This document shows, piece after piece, positions 32,720 to 40,685 of a stretch of DNA of 64,000 nt. The notes below the pieces were generated by a model, which saw nothing but the letters and a program-made list of their open reading frames with translations, was not told the origin of the DNA and searched no databases. The DNA comes from Janthinobacterium sp. 61 (lineage in GTDB: Bacteria > Pseudomonadota > Gammaproteobacteria > Burkholderiales > Burkholderiaceae_D). The translations under genes were made by a program, and so were the position numbers. The stretch's first letter is position 1. Each line of letters opens with the position of its first letter. The stretch is from positions 2,046,001 to 2,110,000 of the forward strand of contig NZ_PJMQ01000001.1 in NCBI RefSeq assembly GCF_002846335.1, in the 5' to 3' direction.

Positions 32720-33721
32720 TCAGCCGGCCAGGGTCACGCGCTGGTGGCTGCGGCTGGCCTGCTGCGCCGCCAGCGCCGTGGCCAGCGCGCGCATGCCATC
32801 GTCGCCAGTGGCGGCCGGCTGCCCTTCGCCGCGCATGGCGCGCTGGAAGGCGCGCACCGAGCGCACATACAGGTTTTCATGTTCGACGGGGATGTCGACG
32901 CTGCCGCCATCACGGGTCAGGCAAATGGTGCCGATGGGGCGCTGCGTCATCACGCCGGTGGCGAAGATGGTGCCCTTGCTGCCGATGATTTCCACTCCCG
33001 ACAGCGAATACGGCGCATTGAACGCGTCGTGCACCTGCACCAGGGTGCCGTTATCGAACTCGATGACGGCCATCAAACCCTCTTCCAGCCCGGCGACCGT
33101 CATGCCGCCGCTGGTGGCACAGGCGGTGACGTGGCGCGGCTCCGAGTCCAGCAAAAAGCGCAAGGTGTCGACGTCGTGCACGAACATGTCGAGCGTGACG
33201 CCACCCGATTCCGGCGCGTCCAGGCGCCAGCCGCGCAGGTGCTGCGGGAGGTTGTTCGCGTGCAGCACGCGGCAATACAGGGGCTGGCCGATCTCGCCCG
33301 CGCGTATCAGCTCGCGCACCTTGCCGTGGCTGGCGGCGTTGCGCAGGTGGTGGTTAATCCCCAGCACCACGCCCGCTTCGGCGCAGCCGTCGACCATGCG
33401 GCGGGCGTCGTCCATGTTCAGCGCCAGCGGCTTTTCGCACAGCACGTGCTTGCCCGCGCGCGCCGCCTGCAAGGTCTGCGCCATGTGCCACTCATTGGTG
33501 GTGCTGATGTACACGGCCTCCGCGCCCGGATGGGCCAGCGCCGCATCCAGGTCGGTATAACTGGCGCCGATGCCGAACTGCTCGGCGAAGGCGGCGCCGC
33601 GCGCGGCATCCGTGCTGACCAAGGCCAGCACTTCCGCGTCGCCCTGCTGGCGGATCGCGTCGACCATCCATTCGCGCGCCACGGTGCTGGCGCCGACCAA
33701 AATCCATCCGATCTTCTTCAT
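32720..33721 (-). CDS. Gfo/Idh/MocA oxidoreductase resembling 1,5-anhydro-D-fructose reductase
   Basis: The product has 333 residues and is cytoplasmic. The Rossmann N-terminus WILVGASTVAREWMVDAIR is followed by AVYISTTNEWH, HVLCEKPLALN (the EKP motif), GVVLGINHHLRNAA, PQHLRGWRLDAPESGGVTLDMFVHDVDTLRF (catalytic-site His/Asp) and VMTQRPIGT. Together these closely recall the 1,5-anhydro-D-fructose reductase of Sinorhizobium as I remember it, rather than myo-inositol or glucose-fructose oxidoreductases. It uses NAD(P). It is the last gene of the minus-strand kgu-like cluster, 12 bases after the porin. A role in reducing a keto- or anhydro-sugar is likely; the exact sugar is inference. Confidence 0.82.
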   Translation of the reverse strand: MKKIGWILVGASTVAREWMVDAIRQQGDAEVLALVSTDAARGAAFAEQFGIGASYTDLDAALAHPGAEAVYISTTNEWHMAQTLQAARAGKHVLCEKPLALNMDDARRMVDGCAEAGVVLGINHHLRNAASHGKVRELIRAGEIGQPLYCRVLHANNLPQHLRGWRLDAPESGGVTLDMFVHDVDTLRFLLDSEPRHVTACATSGGMTVAGLEEGLMAVIEFDNGTLVQVHDAFNAPYSLSGVEIIGSKGTIFATGVMTQRPIGTICLTRDGGSVDIPVEHENLYVRSVRAFQRAMRGEGQPAATGDDGMRALATALAAQQASRSHQRVTLAG

Positions 33722-33733
33722 TCGATTCTCCAG

Positions 33734-34756
33734 TTAAAAAGTGTGGCGCAGGCCGAGGTTCCAAGCCTGGTTGCCGCTGCCGTTGTCAGTGGCGTTGCCC
33801 ACCACGTAGGCGGCGCCGTTGCGGTTGTCGATATGCGCATAGGCCGCGTACAGCGTGCTGCGCTTCGACAGCGCATAGGTGTAGCCGATGCCGATCTGGG
33901 AAGCGTCGCCGTTGGCGGCGCGCCGGTCGTCGCGCCGCACGTACGAGAAAGATACGCGGTGCGGGCCCACCGGCAAGGTGGCGCCCAGCATCAGGTCCGC
34001 GCTATCGACCGTGGTGGCGGCGCCCGCCGAGCTCTTGCTGACGGCAACGGCGCCGTGCGCCTTGACCACGCCGAAGTCCCAGGTGGCGCCAAGCACCGTG
34101 TTGCGCGCCCTTCCCCTCACCAGCGCGGCCGACAGGGTGTTGGCGTCCTGGTGTGCCATGCGCACATACAGTGGCCCGCTGGCATAGGTGGCCGCGGCGC
34201 CGGTGTAGCGCTTTGCCGCCGCGTCGCCAGGTACTTCGCCGTAGCCGTACGCCAGTTCGCCGGAAAGGCCGCCGCGCACGGGCGAGCTGTAGGTGATGCT
34301 GTTATCGACCCGGCTGATGTAGCCGGCCGTGAAGACATTGCTCATCCTGCCCGCAAAACCAAGGTAAAACGGATCCAGCGCGCCCAGGCTGCTATCGATA
34401 AAAGTGTACTGGCGGCCCAGCCGCAGCGTGCCCGCCTCGCCGGCGAGGCCGACGAAAGCCTGGCGCCCGAACAGCAGGCCGCCCTGAGCCGAAGCGCCCG
34501 TGTCAGCCAGGATGCCCGCATCCATCGTAAAGATCGCCGTCATGCCGCCGCCCAGGTCTTCGCTGCCCTTGAAACCCAGCCGCGAGCCGTTGGCGATGCC
34601 GCTGGTCAGCTTGAGCACCCTGCCGCCAGCACCGCCACTCTCGGACACCACGCCCAGGTCCGCGATACCGTACATGGCCACGTTCGACTGCGCCGAGCAC
34701 AGGCCGCCGCAAGCGCCGGCGCCGATGATCATTGCTCCTACAACCTTGTTCTTCAT
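33734..34756 (-). CDS. Outer-membrane general porin (OmpC/Neisserial type)
   Basis: The product has 340 residues with a signal peptide ending CSA-QSNVAMYGIADLGV, the classic start of beta-proteobacterial trimeric porins. It shows alternating beta-strand patterns, EDLGGGMTAIFTMDAG, GRQAFVGLAGEAGTLRLGRQYT, the constriction loop region around DSSLGALDPFYLGFAG, and a C-terminal aromatic strand NLGLRHTF ending in Phe as needed for BAM. Placed inside the sugar-acid operon, it probably provides outer-membrane access for the cluster's substrate. Unlike Pseudomonas, where OprB-type porins serve sugars, this is the general porin family. Confidence 0.92.
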   Translation of the reverse strand: MKNKVVGAMIIGAGACGGLCSAQSNVAMYGIADLGVVSESGGAGGRVLKLTSGIANGSRLGFKGSEDLGGGMTAIFTMDAGILADTGASAQGGLLFGRQAFVGLAGEAGTLRLGRQYTFIDSSLGALDPFYLGFAGRMSNVFTAGYISRVDNSITYSSPVRGGLSGELAYGYGEVPGDAAAKRYTGAAATYASGPLYVRMAHQDANTLSAALVRGRARNTVLGATWDFGVVKAHGAVAVSKSSAGAATTVDSADLMLGATLPVGPHRVSFSYVRRDDRRAANGDASQIGIGYTYALSKRSTLYAAYAHIDNRNGAAYVVGNATDNGSGNQAWNLGLRHTF

Positions 34757-34791
34757 GTCTTGCCCTGTCTGTCTTTTTATCGATACTGTTC

Positions 34792-35751
34792 TTAGCTCAC
34801 CAGGTAGCGCGGACGCTCGCCGCGCAAGCCGGCCAGCAGGTTGTCCACGGCCTGCTGCGCCATGGCGTAGCGCGTTTCATGCGTGGCCGAGCCGATGTGC
34901 GGCAGCGCCACCACATTGGCCATGGCCAGCAGCGGATTGTCCGGCGCCACCGGCTCGCGCTCGAACACGTCGAGGCCGGCGCCATGGATCTGGCCCTGTT
35001 GCAGCGCCTCGATCAGCGCCGCCTCGTCGACGATGCGCCCGCGCGAACCATTGATAAAGATGGCGCCGGGGCGCATCAGGGCGAACTCGCGCCGGCCCAT
35101 CATGCGTTCCGTCTGCGCCGTCAGCGGCAGGACCACGCAGACGAAGTCCGACCCGGCAAGCAGCTCGTCGAGCGCCACCTGGCGCGCGCCCAGCGCAGCC
35201 TCCACCTCCGGCACCGCTTCGCCGTTCACGTACAGCACCTGCATGCCGAAACCCAGCGCGGCGCGGCGGGCGACGGCGCGGCCGATGCGGCCCATGCCCA
35301 GCATGCCGATGGTTTTTCCATGCACGTTGACGCCGTACTGGCTTTCGCCCACGCTGCGCGTCCAGCCTCCAGCCTTGACGAATTCGGCCAGTTCGACGAC
35401 GCGCCGCGCGCTGGCCAGGATCAGCGCAAAGATCGTGTCGGCCGTCGTTTCCGTCAGCACGTCCGGCGTATTGGCCAGCAAGATGCCCCGTTCGCGCAGG
35501 TAATCGACGTCGAACTGGTCGACGCCCACCGAAATGGTGGAAATGATGCGCAGCCCGGCAGCCGGGTCCAGCAGTTCTCGGTCCAGGCGCACGCTGGCAC
35601 CCAGCAAGCCGTGCGCGCCACGGATGGCGGCGGCGAACGCGGCGCGGTTGCCCGCATCGATGGCCTCGAAATACGTCACATCGCATTCCGCACGCAGGCG
35701 CGCCAGCAGCGGTTCGGCCAGCTTTTTATAGACAACGACATTTTTTTTCAT
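34792..35751 (-). CDS. kguD: D-isomer 2-hydroxyacid dehydrogenase, KguD/2-ketogluconate-reductase-like
   Basis: The product has 319 residues. NAD(P)-binding motif GMLGMGRIGRAVARRAALGFG (about 150-170) and the catalytic triad are clear: Arg in INGSRGRIVDE, Glu in DVFEREPV and His in PHIGSATHETR. The substrate loop ISTISVGVDQFDVDYL is typical of glyoxylate/hydroxypyruvate and 2-ketogluconate reductases. Next to the KguK-like kinase it most likely reduces 2-keto-6-phosphogluconate to 6-phosphogluconate, as KguD does in Pseudomonas. Reduction of unphosphorylated 2-ketogluconate (GhrB/TkrA type) is the alternative. The symbol rests on context. Confidence 0.8.
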   Translation of the reverse strand: MKKNVVVYKKLAEPLLARLRAECDVTYFEAIDAGNRAAFAAAIRGAHGLLGASVRLDRELLDPAAGLRIISTISVGVDQFDVDYLRERGILLANTPDVLTETTADTIFALILASARRVVELAEFVKAGGWTRSVGESQYGVNVHGKTIGMLGMGRIGRAVARRAALGFGMQVLYVNGEAVPEVEAALGARQVALDELLAGSDFVCVVLPLTAQTERMMGRREFALMRPGAIFINGSRGRIVDEAALIEALQQGQIHGAGLDVFEREPVAPDNPLLAMANVVALPHIGSATHETRYAMAQQAVDNLLAGLRGERPRYLVS

Positions 35752-35769
35752 GTGTTTCCCCTGTTCGGT

Positions 35770-36759
35770 TCAAGATTGGACCAGCGCATCGAGCTGGGCG
35801 CGGGTCGGCAAACCTTCCATGTCGCCGGCCACCTGGATGGCGAAGGCGCCGACCCGGTTGCCGCGCCGTACCGCCTGCGCCAGCGGCAAGCCTTCCAGCA
35901 AGGCGCTGACCAGGCCGGCCGCAAAGCCGTCGCCGGCACCCACCGTGTCGACCACGTTGACCACGCGCTCGCCCGGCACCATGCCGCTGTCGCCATCGGC
36001 CGTGCGGTAATAGGCACCCTCGGCACCCAGCTTGATGACCACCAGCCGCGCGCCCTGTTGCAAATAAAAGCCGGCGACGTCGTGCGGCAGGTCGTGACCG
36101 GTGAGGATTTTTCCTTCCCCCAGGCCGGGCAGTACCCAGTCCGCCTTGGCGGCGAGGCGGTTGATCTGTTCGACCATGACGGCTTGCGAAGGCCACAGCG
36201 AGGGCCGCAGGTTCGGATCGAACGACACGCTCCGACCATGGTCGCGCATGAAGTCGAGCGCCTGACCGGCGAACGCCAGGCTGGTCTCGGATAGAGCCGC
36301 CGCCACGCCGGTGGCGTGCAAATGGCGCGCGGAAAGGAAATAGGCGGGGTCGAAGTGCTCGGGCGCCAACCGGCTGGCGGCGGAACCCTTGCGGAAGTAT
36401 TCGACGATCGGGTCGGCGCCGTTCTCGGCCCTGGCCTTGAGCTGGAAGGCGCTGGTCTGGCCGGCGACGGCGACGACCCGGCTGCAATCGACGCCTTCGG
36501 CCTGCACGCTGGCGCGGATGAAGCGGCCGAAGGAATCGTCGCCCACCCGGCTCAGCCAGCCGACTTTCAGCCCCAGGCGTGCCAGGCCGATGGCGACATT
36601 CGTCTCGGCGCCAGCCAGGCGGCGCGTAAAATGCGCCACGGCCGCCAGGTCCCCCGTTTCCTCGGCAACGAACATCGCCATCGCCTCGCCGTAGGTGACG
36701 ACGTCGAGCGCATACGCAGCCTGCCCCTCTTCTACCCGGCCCTCCTCATGCGGCATCAT
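35770..36759 (-). CDS. kguK: PfkB-family sugar kinase, probable 2-ketogluconokinase
   Basis: The product has 329 residues. The PfkB signature 1 region lies at AGAETNVAIGLARLGLKVGWLSRVGDDSFGRF and signature 2 at DTVGAGDGFAAGLVSALLEG, where Asp of GAGDG is the catalytic base. The substrate region VTYGEAMAMFV and QTSAFQLKARAENGADPIVEYFRKGSAASRL match keto-acid sugar kinases (KdgK/KguK) rather than ribokinase. It overlaps the epimerase stop by 4 bases (ATGA) and precedes the KguD-like gene by 18 bases. 2-keto-3-deoxygluconate kinase is the main alternative, but no KDPG aldolase is present nearby. Confidence 0.8.
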   Translation of the reverse strand: MMPHEEGRVEEGQAAYALDVVTYGEAMAMFVAEETGDLAAVAHFTRRLAGAETNVAIGLARLGLKVGWLSRVGDDSFGRFIRASVQAEGVDCSRVVAVAGQTSAFQLKARAENGADPIVEYFRKGSAASRLAPEHFDPAYFLSARHLHATGVAAALSETSLAFAGQALDFMRDHGRSVSFDPNLRPSLWPSQAVMVEQINRLAAKADWVLPGLGEGKILTGHDLPHDVAGFYLQQGARLVVIKLGAEGAYYRTADGDSGMVPGERVVNVVDTVGAGDGFAAGLVSALLEGLPLAQAVRRGNRVGAFAIQVAGDMEGLPTRAQLDALVQS

Positions 36760-37502
36760 GCGGCCTCCAGCATCTGGATGTAGCGGCCCGTTTCGGCCAC
36801 CAGGTCGGCGCCTTCGAGCGGGAATTCGATGGCCCGCTGCACGCCCGGTGCAAAGTGCGCGAAGACGGCGCGCCAGGCCGGATCAGCCTCGGAGACAGCA
36901 CAGGCGGACAGCCGGCCCGCGTCCTCCAGGACAGCCTTGCAATGCACGTAGCGCACATACGGCGCCAGCAGGCGTGCCGCCTGCTGCGCATCCTCGCCCA
37001 CCCAGCGCCAGTTGCCGATGTCGAACGTCAGTCCCACCGGCAGCCCGTCATCGCGCGCCGCCGCCAGGAAGCGCGCCATAGTTGACAGCTTGCCGCCATG
37101 GGCCGTCTGGTCGTTTTCCACCAGCAGCGCCACGGGCGCCGCCGCCAGCTGCGCGTTCAAGGCCTGCAGGTCCGGCGCGTCCGGGTAATGGCCCAGCGAC
37201 ACCTTCAGGTAGCGCGCCCCCAGGCGCGCCGCCTCGTCCAGCATCTGCTGCAGCAGCTCCTGCTGCAGCAGTCCGTCCGCGCCCCACAATTCGATGGGCG
37301 TGGAATACACGCTGTACAGGCCGCGCGCGGCCACTGCCGCGCCCATGCGCGCCAGGTCCGGCAAGTCGGAGGTGAACAGTTCGCGACGGATTTCGATGCC
37401 TGCGCCGCCCGCATCGGCCACCACGTCGATGAAATGGCTTTGACCCAGCTGCCTTACCCTGCTTGCGCCGTAGGCCGACGCTGCCACCAGGACGGGGCTC
37501 AT
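36756..37502 (-). CDS. kguE: KguE-like sugar phosphate isomerase/epimerase
   Basis: I start at the ATG at 37502 (MSPVLVAASAYGASRVRQ), which overlaps the ABC ATPase stop by ATGA. The 248-residue product is a xylose-isomerase-like TIM barrel. Metal-site landmarks are Glu in AGIEIRRELFTS, Glu in ALLVENDQTAHGG, Asp in GLTFDIGNWRW, His in YVHCKAV and Glu in RAIEFPLEG. KguE is the first gene of Pseudomonas kguEKTD, and its reaction there is not well defined. The order kguE-kguK-kguD is kept here, with the transporter moved upstream. Confidence 0.78.
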   Translation of the reverse strand: MSPVLVAASAYGASRVRQLGQSHFIDVVADAGGAGIEIRRELFTSDLPDLARMGAAVAARGLYSVYSTPIELWGADGLLQQELLQQMLDEAARLGARYLKVSLGHYPDAPDLQALNAQLAAAPVALLVENDQTAHGGKLSTMARFLAAARDDGLPVGLTFDIGNWRWVGEDAQQAARLLAPYVRYVHCKAVLEDAGRLSACAVSEADPAWRAVFAHFAPGVQRAIEFPLEGADLVAETGRYIQMLEAA

Positions 37503-38233
37503 TTGATCGCTCCCGCGCCGACGAACTGGCGCGCTTCGGGCGTTTGCGGGTTGCTGAAGAAGGCTTCGGACGGCCCGCTCTCCCACACCGTCCCCTGGTG
37601 CATGAAGACGGTGACGTGGGCCATGCGCCGCGCGAACTCCATCTCGTGCGTCACCAGCAGCATCGTCATGCCCGCCTGCGCCAGCTCTTCCATCACCTTC
37701 AGCACTTCCTGCGTCAGTTCCGGGTCGAGCGCCGACGTCACTTCGTCGAACAGCATCACCTGCGGTTCCATCGCCAGCGAACGGGCGATCGCCACGCGCT
37801 GCTGCTGGCCGCCCGACAGCTGCTCGGGATAGGCGTCGCGCTTGTGCTCCAGGCCCACCTGCTTGAGCACGCGCAGCGCCGTGGCGCGGCCTTGCACGTC
37901 GGGCACCTTCTTGACGATGCGCGGCGCCAGCATGACGTTTTCTTCCACCGTCAGGTGGGGGAACAGGTTGTAGCTCTGGAAGACCATGCCGACATCCTTG
38001 CGCAAGTCGAGCAAATGCTCCTGGCGCGCCGTCAGCGTATGGCCTGCCACGACGATGCTGCCGCTGTCGATGGTTTCAAGGCCGTTGATACAGCGCAGCA
38101 TGGTGCTCTTGCCGGAGCCGCTGCGCCCGATCACGGCGATGACCTGGCCACGCTCGACGGCGAACGAAACGCCCTTGAGCACGTGATTGGCGCCGAAGCT
38201 CTTGCTGATATTGTCAATTTCAACGATGGGCAT
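37499..38233 (-). CDS. Polar-amino-acid-type ABC transporter ATPase
   Basis: The product has 244 residues with Walker A GRSGSGKSTMLRCINGLE, Q-loop MVFQSYNLFPHLTVEENV, signature LSGGQQQRVAIARSL and Walker B VMLFDEVTSALDPEL. Switch His is in VTHEMEFA. All are typical of the GlnQ/HisP family. It overlaps the upstream permease gene by 14 bases and the kguE-like gene by 4. The family normally imports amino acids or opines, but here its operon encodes only sugar-acid enzymes. Confidence 0.93.
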   Translation of the reverse strand: MPIVEIDNISKSFGANHVLKGVSFAVERGQVIAVIGRSGSGKSTMLRCINGLETIDSGSIVVAGHTLTARQEHLLDLRKDVGMVFQSYNLFPHLTVEENVMLAPRIVKKVPDVQGRATALRVLKQVGLEHKRDAYPEQLSGGQQQRVAIARSLAMEPQVMLFDEVTSALDPELTQEVLKVMEELAQAGMTMLLVTHEMEFARRMAHVTVFMHQGTVWESGPSEAFFSNPQTPEARQFVGAGAIK

Positions 38234-38870
38234 GGAATTTCCTTTCCAGTGAATGGCTGTAGCGCGACAGTGGGTAGCACATCGCGAAGTAGATCAGGGC
38301 GACGACGGGGAAGACGATGAAAGGCAGGAAGGTCGCGTTGCTGACCAGTTGCCCTGCCCGCGTCAGTTCCACCACGCCGATGATCGAGGTGATCGAAGTG
38401 TTCTTGATGATCTGCACCATGAAGCCCACCGTCGGCGGCAACGAATGGCGCAGCGCCTGCGGCAGGATGACGTAGCGCAGCTGCTGGTAGCGGTTCAGCG
38501 CCAGCGCGGCCGATGCTTCCCATTGCTGCCGCTGCACGCCTTCGATGCAGCCGCGCCAGATCTCGCCCAGGTAGGCGCTGGCAAAGATCGTCATCGCCGC
38601 GCCGGCCGCGATGATCGGCGACAGCTTGTAGCCGAACAAGGCCAGGCCGTAATAGGTGAGGAACAGCACGATCAGCACGGGCGTGCCCTGGACCAGCTGG
38701 ATGTACAGGGCGCTGATGAAGCGCAGGAACGGGCTGCGCGCCGTGCGCAGCAGCGCCACCGCGAAGCCGGCGATGCCACCCGTGATGAAGACGATCAGCG
38801 ACAGGCCGATGGTCCAGCGCGTGGCCTCAAGCAGAAATTGCAGGTTATCCCAGGAAAAATCACTGATCAT
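38220..38870 (-). CDS. PAAT-family ABC transporter permease, second subunit
   Basis: The product has 216 residues with five predicted helices. The family opening LLEATRWTIGLSLIVFITGG and LYIQLVQGTPVLIVLFLTYYGL are present, as is the EAA loop EASAALALNRYQQLRYVILPQALRHSLPP, which docks with the ATPase. It starts 1 base after the stop of the partner permease and overlaps the ATPase gene by 14 bases. It forms a heterodimer with the upstream permease. Confidence 0.92.
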   Translation of the reverse strand: MISDFSWDNLQFLLEATRWTIGLSLIVFITGGIAGFAVALLRTARSPFLRFISALYIQLVQGTPVLIVLFLTYYGLALFGYKLSPIIAAGAAMTIFASAYLGEIWRGCIEGVQRQQWEASAALALNRYQQLRYVILPQALRHSLPPTVGFMVQIIKNTSITSIIGVVELTRAGQLVSNATFLPFIVFPVVALIYFAMCYPLSRYSHSLERKFHAHR

Positions 38871-38871
38871 G

Positions 38872-39564
38872 TCATGCTCCCATGCGCACCGCGCCCAGAC
38901 GGCGGCGGCGTTTGAAGACGATCTGGCCCAGTACCCAGAAGCTGAAGCGGAACAGCAGGGCCAGCAAGATGTACAGCACCATCACGACGATGTAGATCTC
39001 GAAGCTGCGGAAGGTTTCCGCATCGAGCAGGTGGGCGGCGGCAGTCAGCTCTTCGGCGGAAATGGCCGACACCACGCTCGAGGCGAGCATCATCAGCGTG
39101 AACTGGCTGGCCAGCGCCGGATACACTTTTTCCAGCGCCGGCAGCAGCACTACATGGCGCATCACTTGCCAGCGCGTCATGCCCAGCGCCTGCGCCGCCT
39201 CCAGCTGCGACGGATGCACGGCGCCTATGCCGGCGCGCACGATTTCCGCCGCATAGGCGCCCAGGTTGACCGTCATGGCGACGAGCGCGGCGCCATTCGC
39301 GTCCAGCTGCAGACCCAGCGACGGCAAGCCGAAGTAAATAATGAACAGCTGCACCAGAAACGGCGTGCTGCGGATCACCTCGACATACGCGCGCACCAAA
39401 GCGCGGGCATAGGCGGGACCGTTCTTCAGGATGACGGCGGCGCACACGCCCACCGCCAGTCCCAGCACCATCGCCAGGGCGCTCAGGCGTATCGTCAGCG
39501 CCGCGCCCCACAACAGACGGTCCAGCGATTGCATGACGAGCTCGAAATGAAATTCATACGGCAT
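38872..39564 (-). CDS. PAAT-family ABC transporter permease, first subunit
   Basis: I start at the ATG at 39564 with AAGGAG upstream; a longer frame adds an unlikely N-terminus. The 230-residue product has LLWGAALTIRLSALAMVLGLAVGV, VEVIRSTPFLVQLFIIYFGLP (family motif) and the EAA loop EAAQALGMTRWQVMRHVVLLPALEKVYPAL. It lies 91 bases downstream of the binding-protein gene and is cotranscribed with the rest of the cluster. Confidence 0.92.
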   Translation of the reverse strand: MPYEFHFELVMQSLDRLLWGAALTIRLSALAMVLGLAVGVCAAVILKNGPAYARALVRAYVEVIRSTPFLVQLFIIYFGLPSLGLQLDANGAALVAMTVNLGAYAAEIVRAGIGAVHPSQLEAAQALGMTRWQVMRHVVLLPALEKVYPALASQFTLMMLASSVVSAISAEELTAAAHLLDAETFRSFEIYIVVMVLYILLALLFRFSFWVLGQIVFKRRRRLGAVRMGA

Positions 39565-39655
39565 ACTCAACTCCTTATCTACGTGCACATCCCCGGCGGC
39601 GCCACCATGGTGGCGCGCCGTACGGACCAACACTTTCCCTATGCGGCTTGCGGTA

Positions 39656-40462
39656 TCAGAAGGTCGGCAATGGCGGCAGCGGCGCGCCGCTCCACTTGCG
39701 CGCGATGGCGTCGAGTTCGCCGTTCAGCTTGACGTAGTAGATGAAGTTGTTGAGCCACTGATGCAGCTCGAAGTCGCCGCGGCGCACCGCCATCGAATTC
39801 GGTTGCACGGAATACGTGAACCTGACCTCGATCTTGCCCGCGCCGCGGGTCTTGATGATGTCGAGCGCCATCGTGCTGGGGATCGACACGGCGTCGACCT
39901 GCTTGCTGAGCAAGGCCTGGGTGACGGTGGCGTCATCCTCGAAACGCACGATGGCCGTGCCGGCCGGCGCCATGCGGCTCAGCGCCGTGTCATTCGTGGT
40001 GCCGCGCGTCACGCCCACCTTCTTGCCCTTCAGGTCGGCCAGGGCCTTGAATTTGCCGCCGACCGGCGCGACGATCGCCAGTTCGAACGCGCTGTAAGGC
40101 ATGGTGAACATCAAGGTCTTGGCCCGTTCCGGCGTGGGCGCCAGGGTCGCCACAAGGAAATCGACCTTGCCCGACTCCAGCGACGGCACGCGTGAGGGCG
40201 CCGTCAGGGGCACCACTTCCACGGGCAGGTTCATGTATTTGCCGATCAGGTTGGCGACATCGACGTCATAGCCGACGGGCGCGCCCTTGGCGTCGATGCT
40301 GCCAAACGGCGGCGTGCCGCTGACCACGCCGATGGTCAGCTTGCCTTTCTTGATGAGGTCGCCAAGCGTCTGGGCGCCCGCGTCGGCGGCCGCGCCCAGG
40401 GCGCAGGTGGCGGCGAGCGCACAAGCCACGATCTTCGCGTAAAACAGTGTAGTCATCTTCAT
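39656..40462 (-). CDS. Periplasmic solute-binding protein, family 3
   Basis: The product has 268 residues with a signal peptide ending near ADAGA-QT and an AGGAG ribosome site. The mature protein has DLIKKGKLTIGVVSGTPPFGSIDAKGAPVGYDVDVANLIG, then APSRVPSLESGKVDFLVATLAPTPERAKTLMFTMPYS. The Arg in SRVP is the residue that grips the alpha-carboxylate in this family. It is followed by GVTRGTTNDTAL and FEDDATVTQALLSKQVDAV. A carboxylate-clamping site would suit a sugar acid such as 2-ketogluconate as well as an amino acid. It is the first gene of the operon, with a LacI-type operator about 170 bases upstream. Confidence 0.88.
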   Translation of the reverse strand: MKMTTLFYAKIVACALAATCALGAAADAGAQTLGDLIKKGKLTIGVVSGTPPFGSIDAKGAPVGYDVDVANLIGKYMNLPVEVVPLTAPSRVPSLESGKVDFLVATLAPTPERAKTLMFTMPYSAFELAIVAPVGGKFKALADLKGKKVGVTRGTTNDTALSRMAPAGTAIVRFEDDATVTQALLSKQVDAVSIPSTMALDIIKTRGAGKIEVRFTYSVQPNSMAVRRGDFELHQWLNNFIYYVKLNGELDAIARKWSGAPLPPLPTF

Positions 40463-40559
40463 GCTTCAGTCTCCTGTGATCCCGGTACCGGCCTCGTCGA
40501 GGCACTTCCGGGAATATTGTCAAATGGACGATTTAGTTCGTCTCTTGCCGTGTCGTTTC

Positions 40560-40581
40560 AACCTCGTGCCAACCTCGTGCA
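40560..40581. repeat. Perfect tandem repeat of 11 bases in the operon leader
   Basis: CAACCTCGTGC occurs twice back to back (40560-40570 and 40571-40581), about 100 bases upstream of the binding-protein start on its minus-strand leader or promoter region. It could be a protein-binding site or a slippage product. Confidence 0.5.
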
Positions 40582-40632
40582 ACCATTGCCCTGCCTGCCT
40601 ATCCATACTCCTTTCCAGTGAGAACATCTTCT

Positions 40633-40648
40633 ATGAAACCGGTTCCAT
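40633..40648. promoter_or_regulatory. LacI/PtxS-type operator of the transporter-kgu operon
   Basis: ATGAAACCGGTTCCAT is a 16-base palindrome with one mismatched pair, centred on CCGG. It closely matches the TGAAACCGGTTTCA site known for PtxS of Pseudomonas. It lies between the regulator's terminator and the binding-protein gene. A nearly identical, fully symmetric site sits before the regulator gene itself. Confidence 0.8.
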
Positions 40649-40657
40649 ACCTTCCCC

Positions 40658-40677
40658 AAAAAAAAGGGCAACGCCCT
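40658..40677 (-). terminator. Terminator of the LacI-family regulator gene
   Basis: On the minus strand AGGGC, loop GTT, GCCCT and then eight T (plus-strand A-run 40658-40665), 9 bases after the regulator's stop. It separates the regulator transcript from the operon it controls. The stem is short (5 bp), so read-through is possible. Confidence 0.65.
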
Positions 40678-40685
40678 CTTCCCCG

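Noticed and set aside
32744..34795. 683-codon plus-strand open frame opposite the reductase and porin
   Set aside because: It spans two real minus-strand genes and their gap; composition is that of antisense high-GC DNA and no motif is visible.
34732..36294. 520-codon plus-strand open frame opposite kguD/kguK-like genes
   Set aside because: Antisense shadow; the minus strand has intact catalytic motifs of a dehydrogenase and a PfkB kinase.
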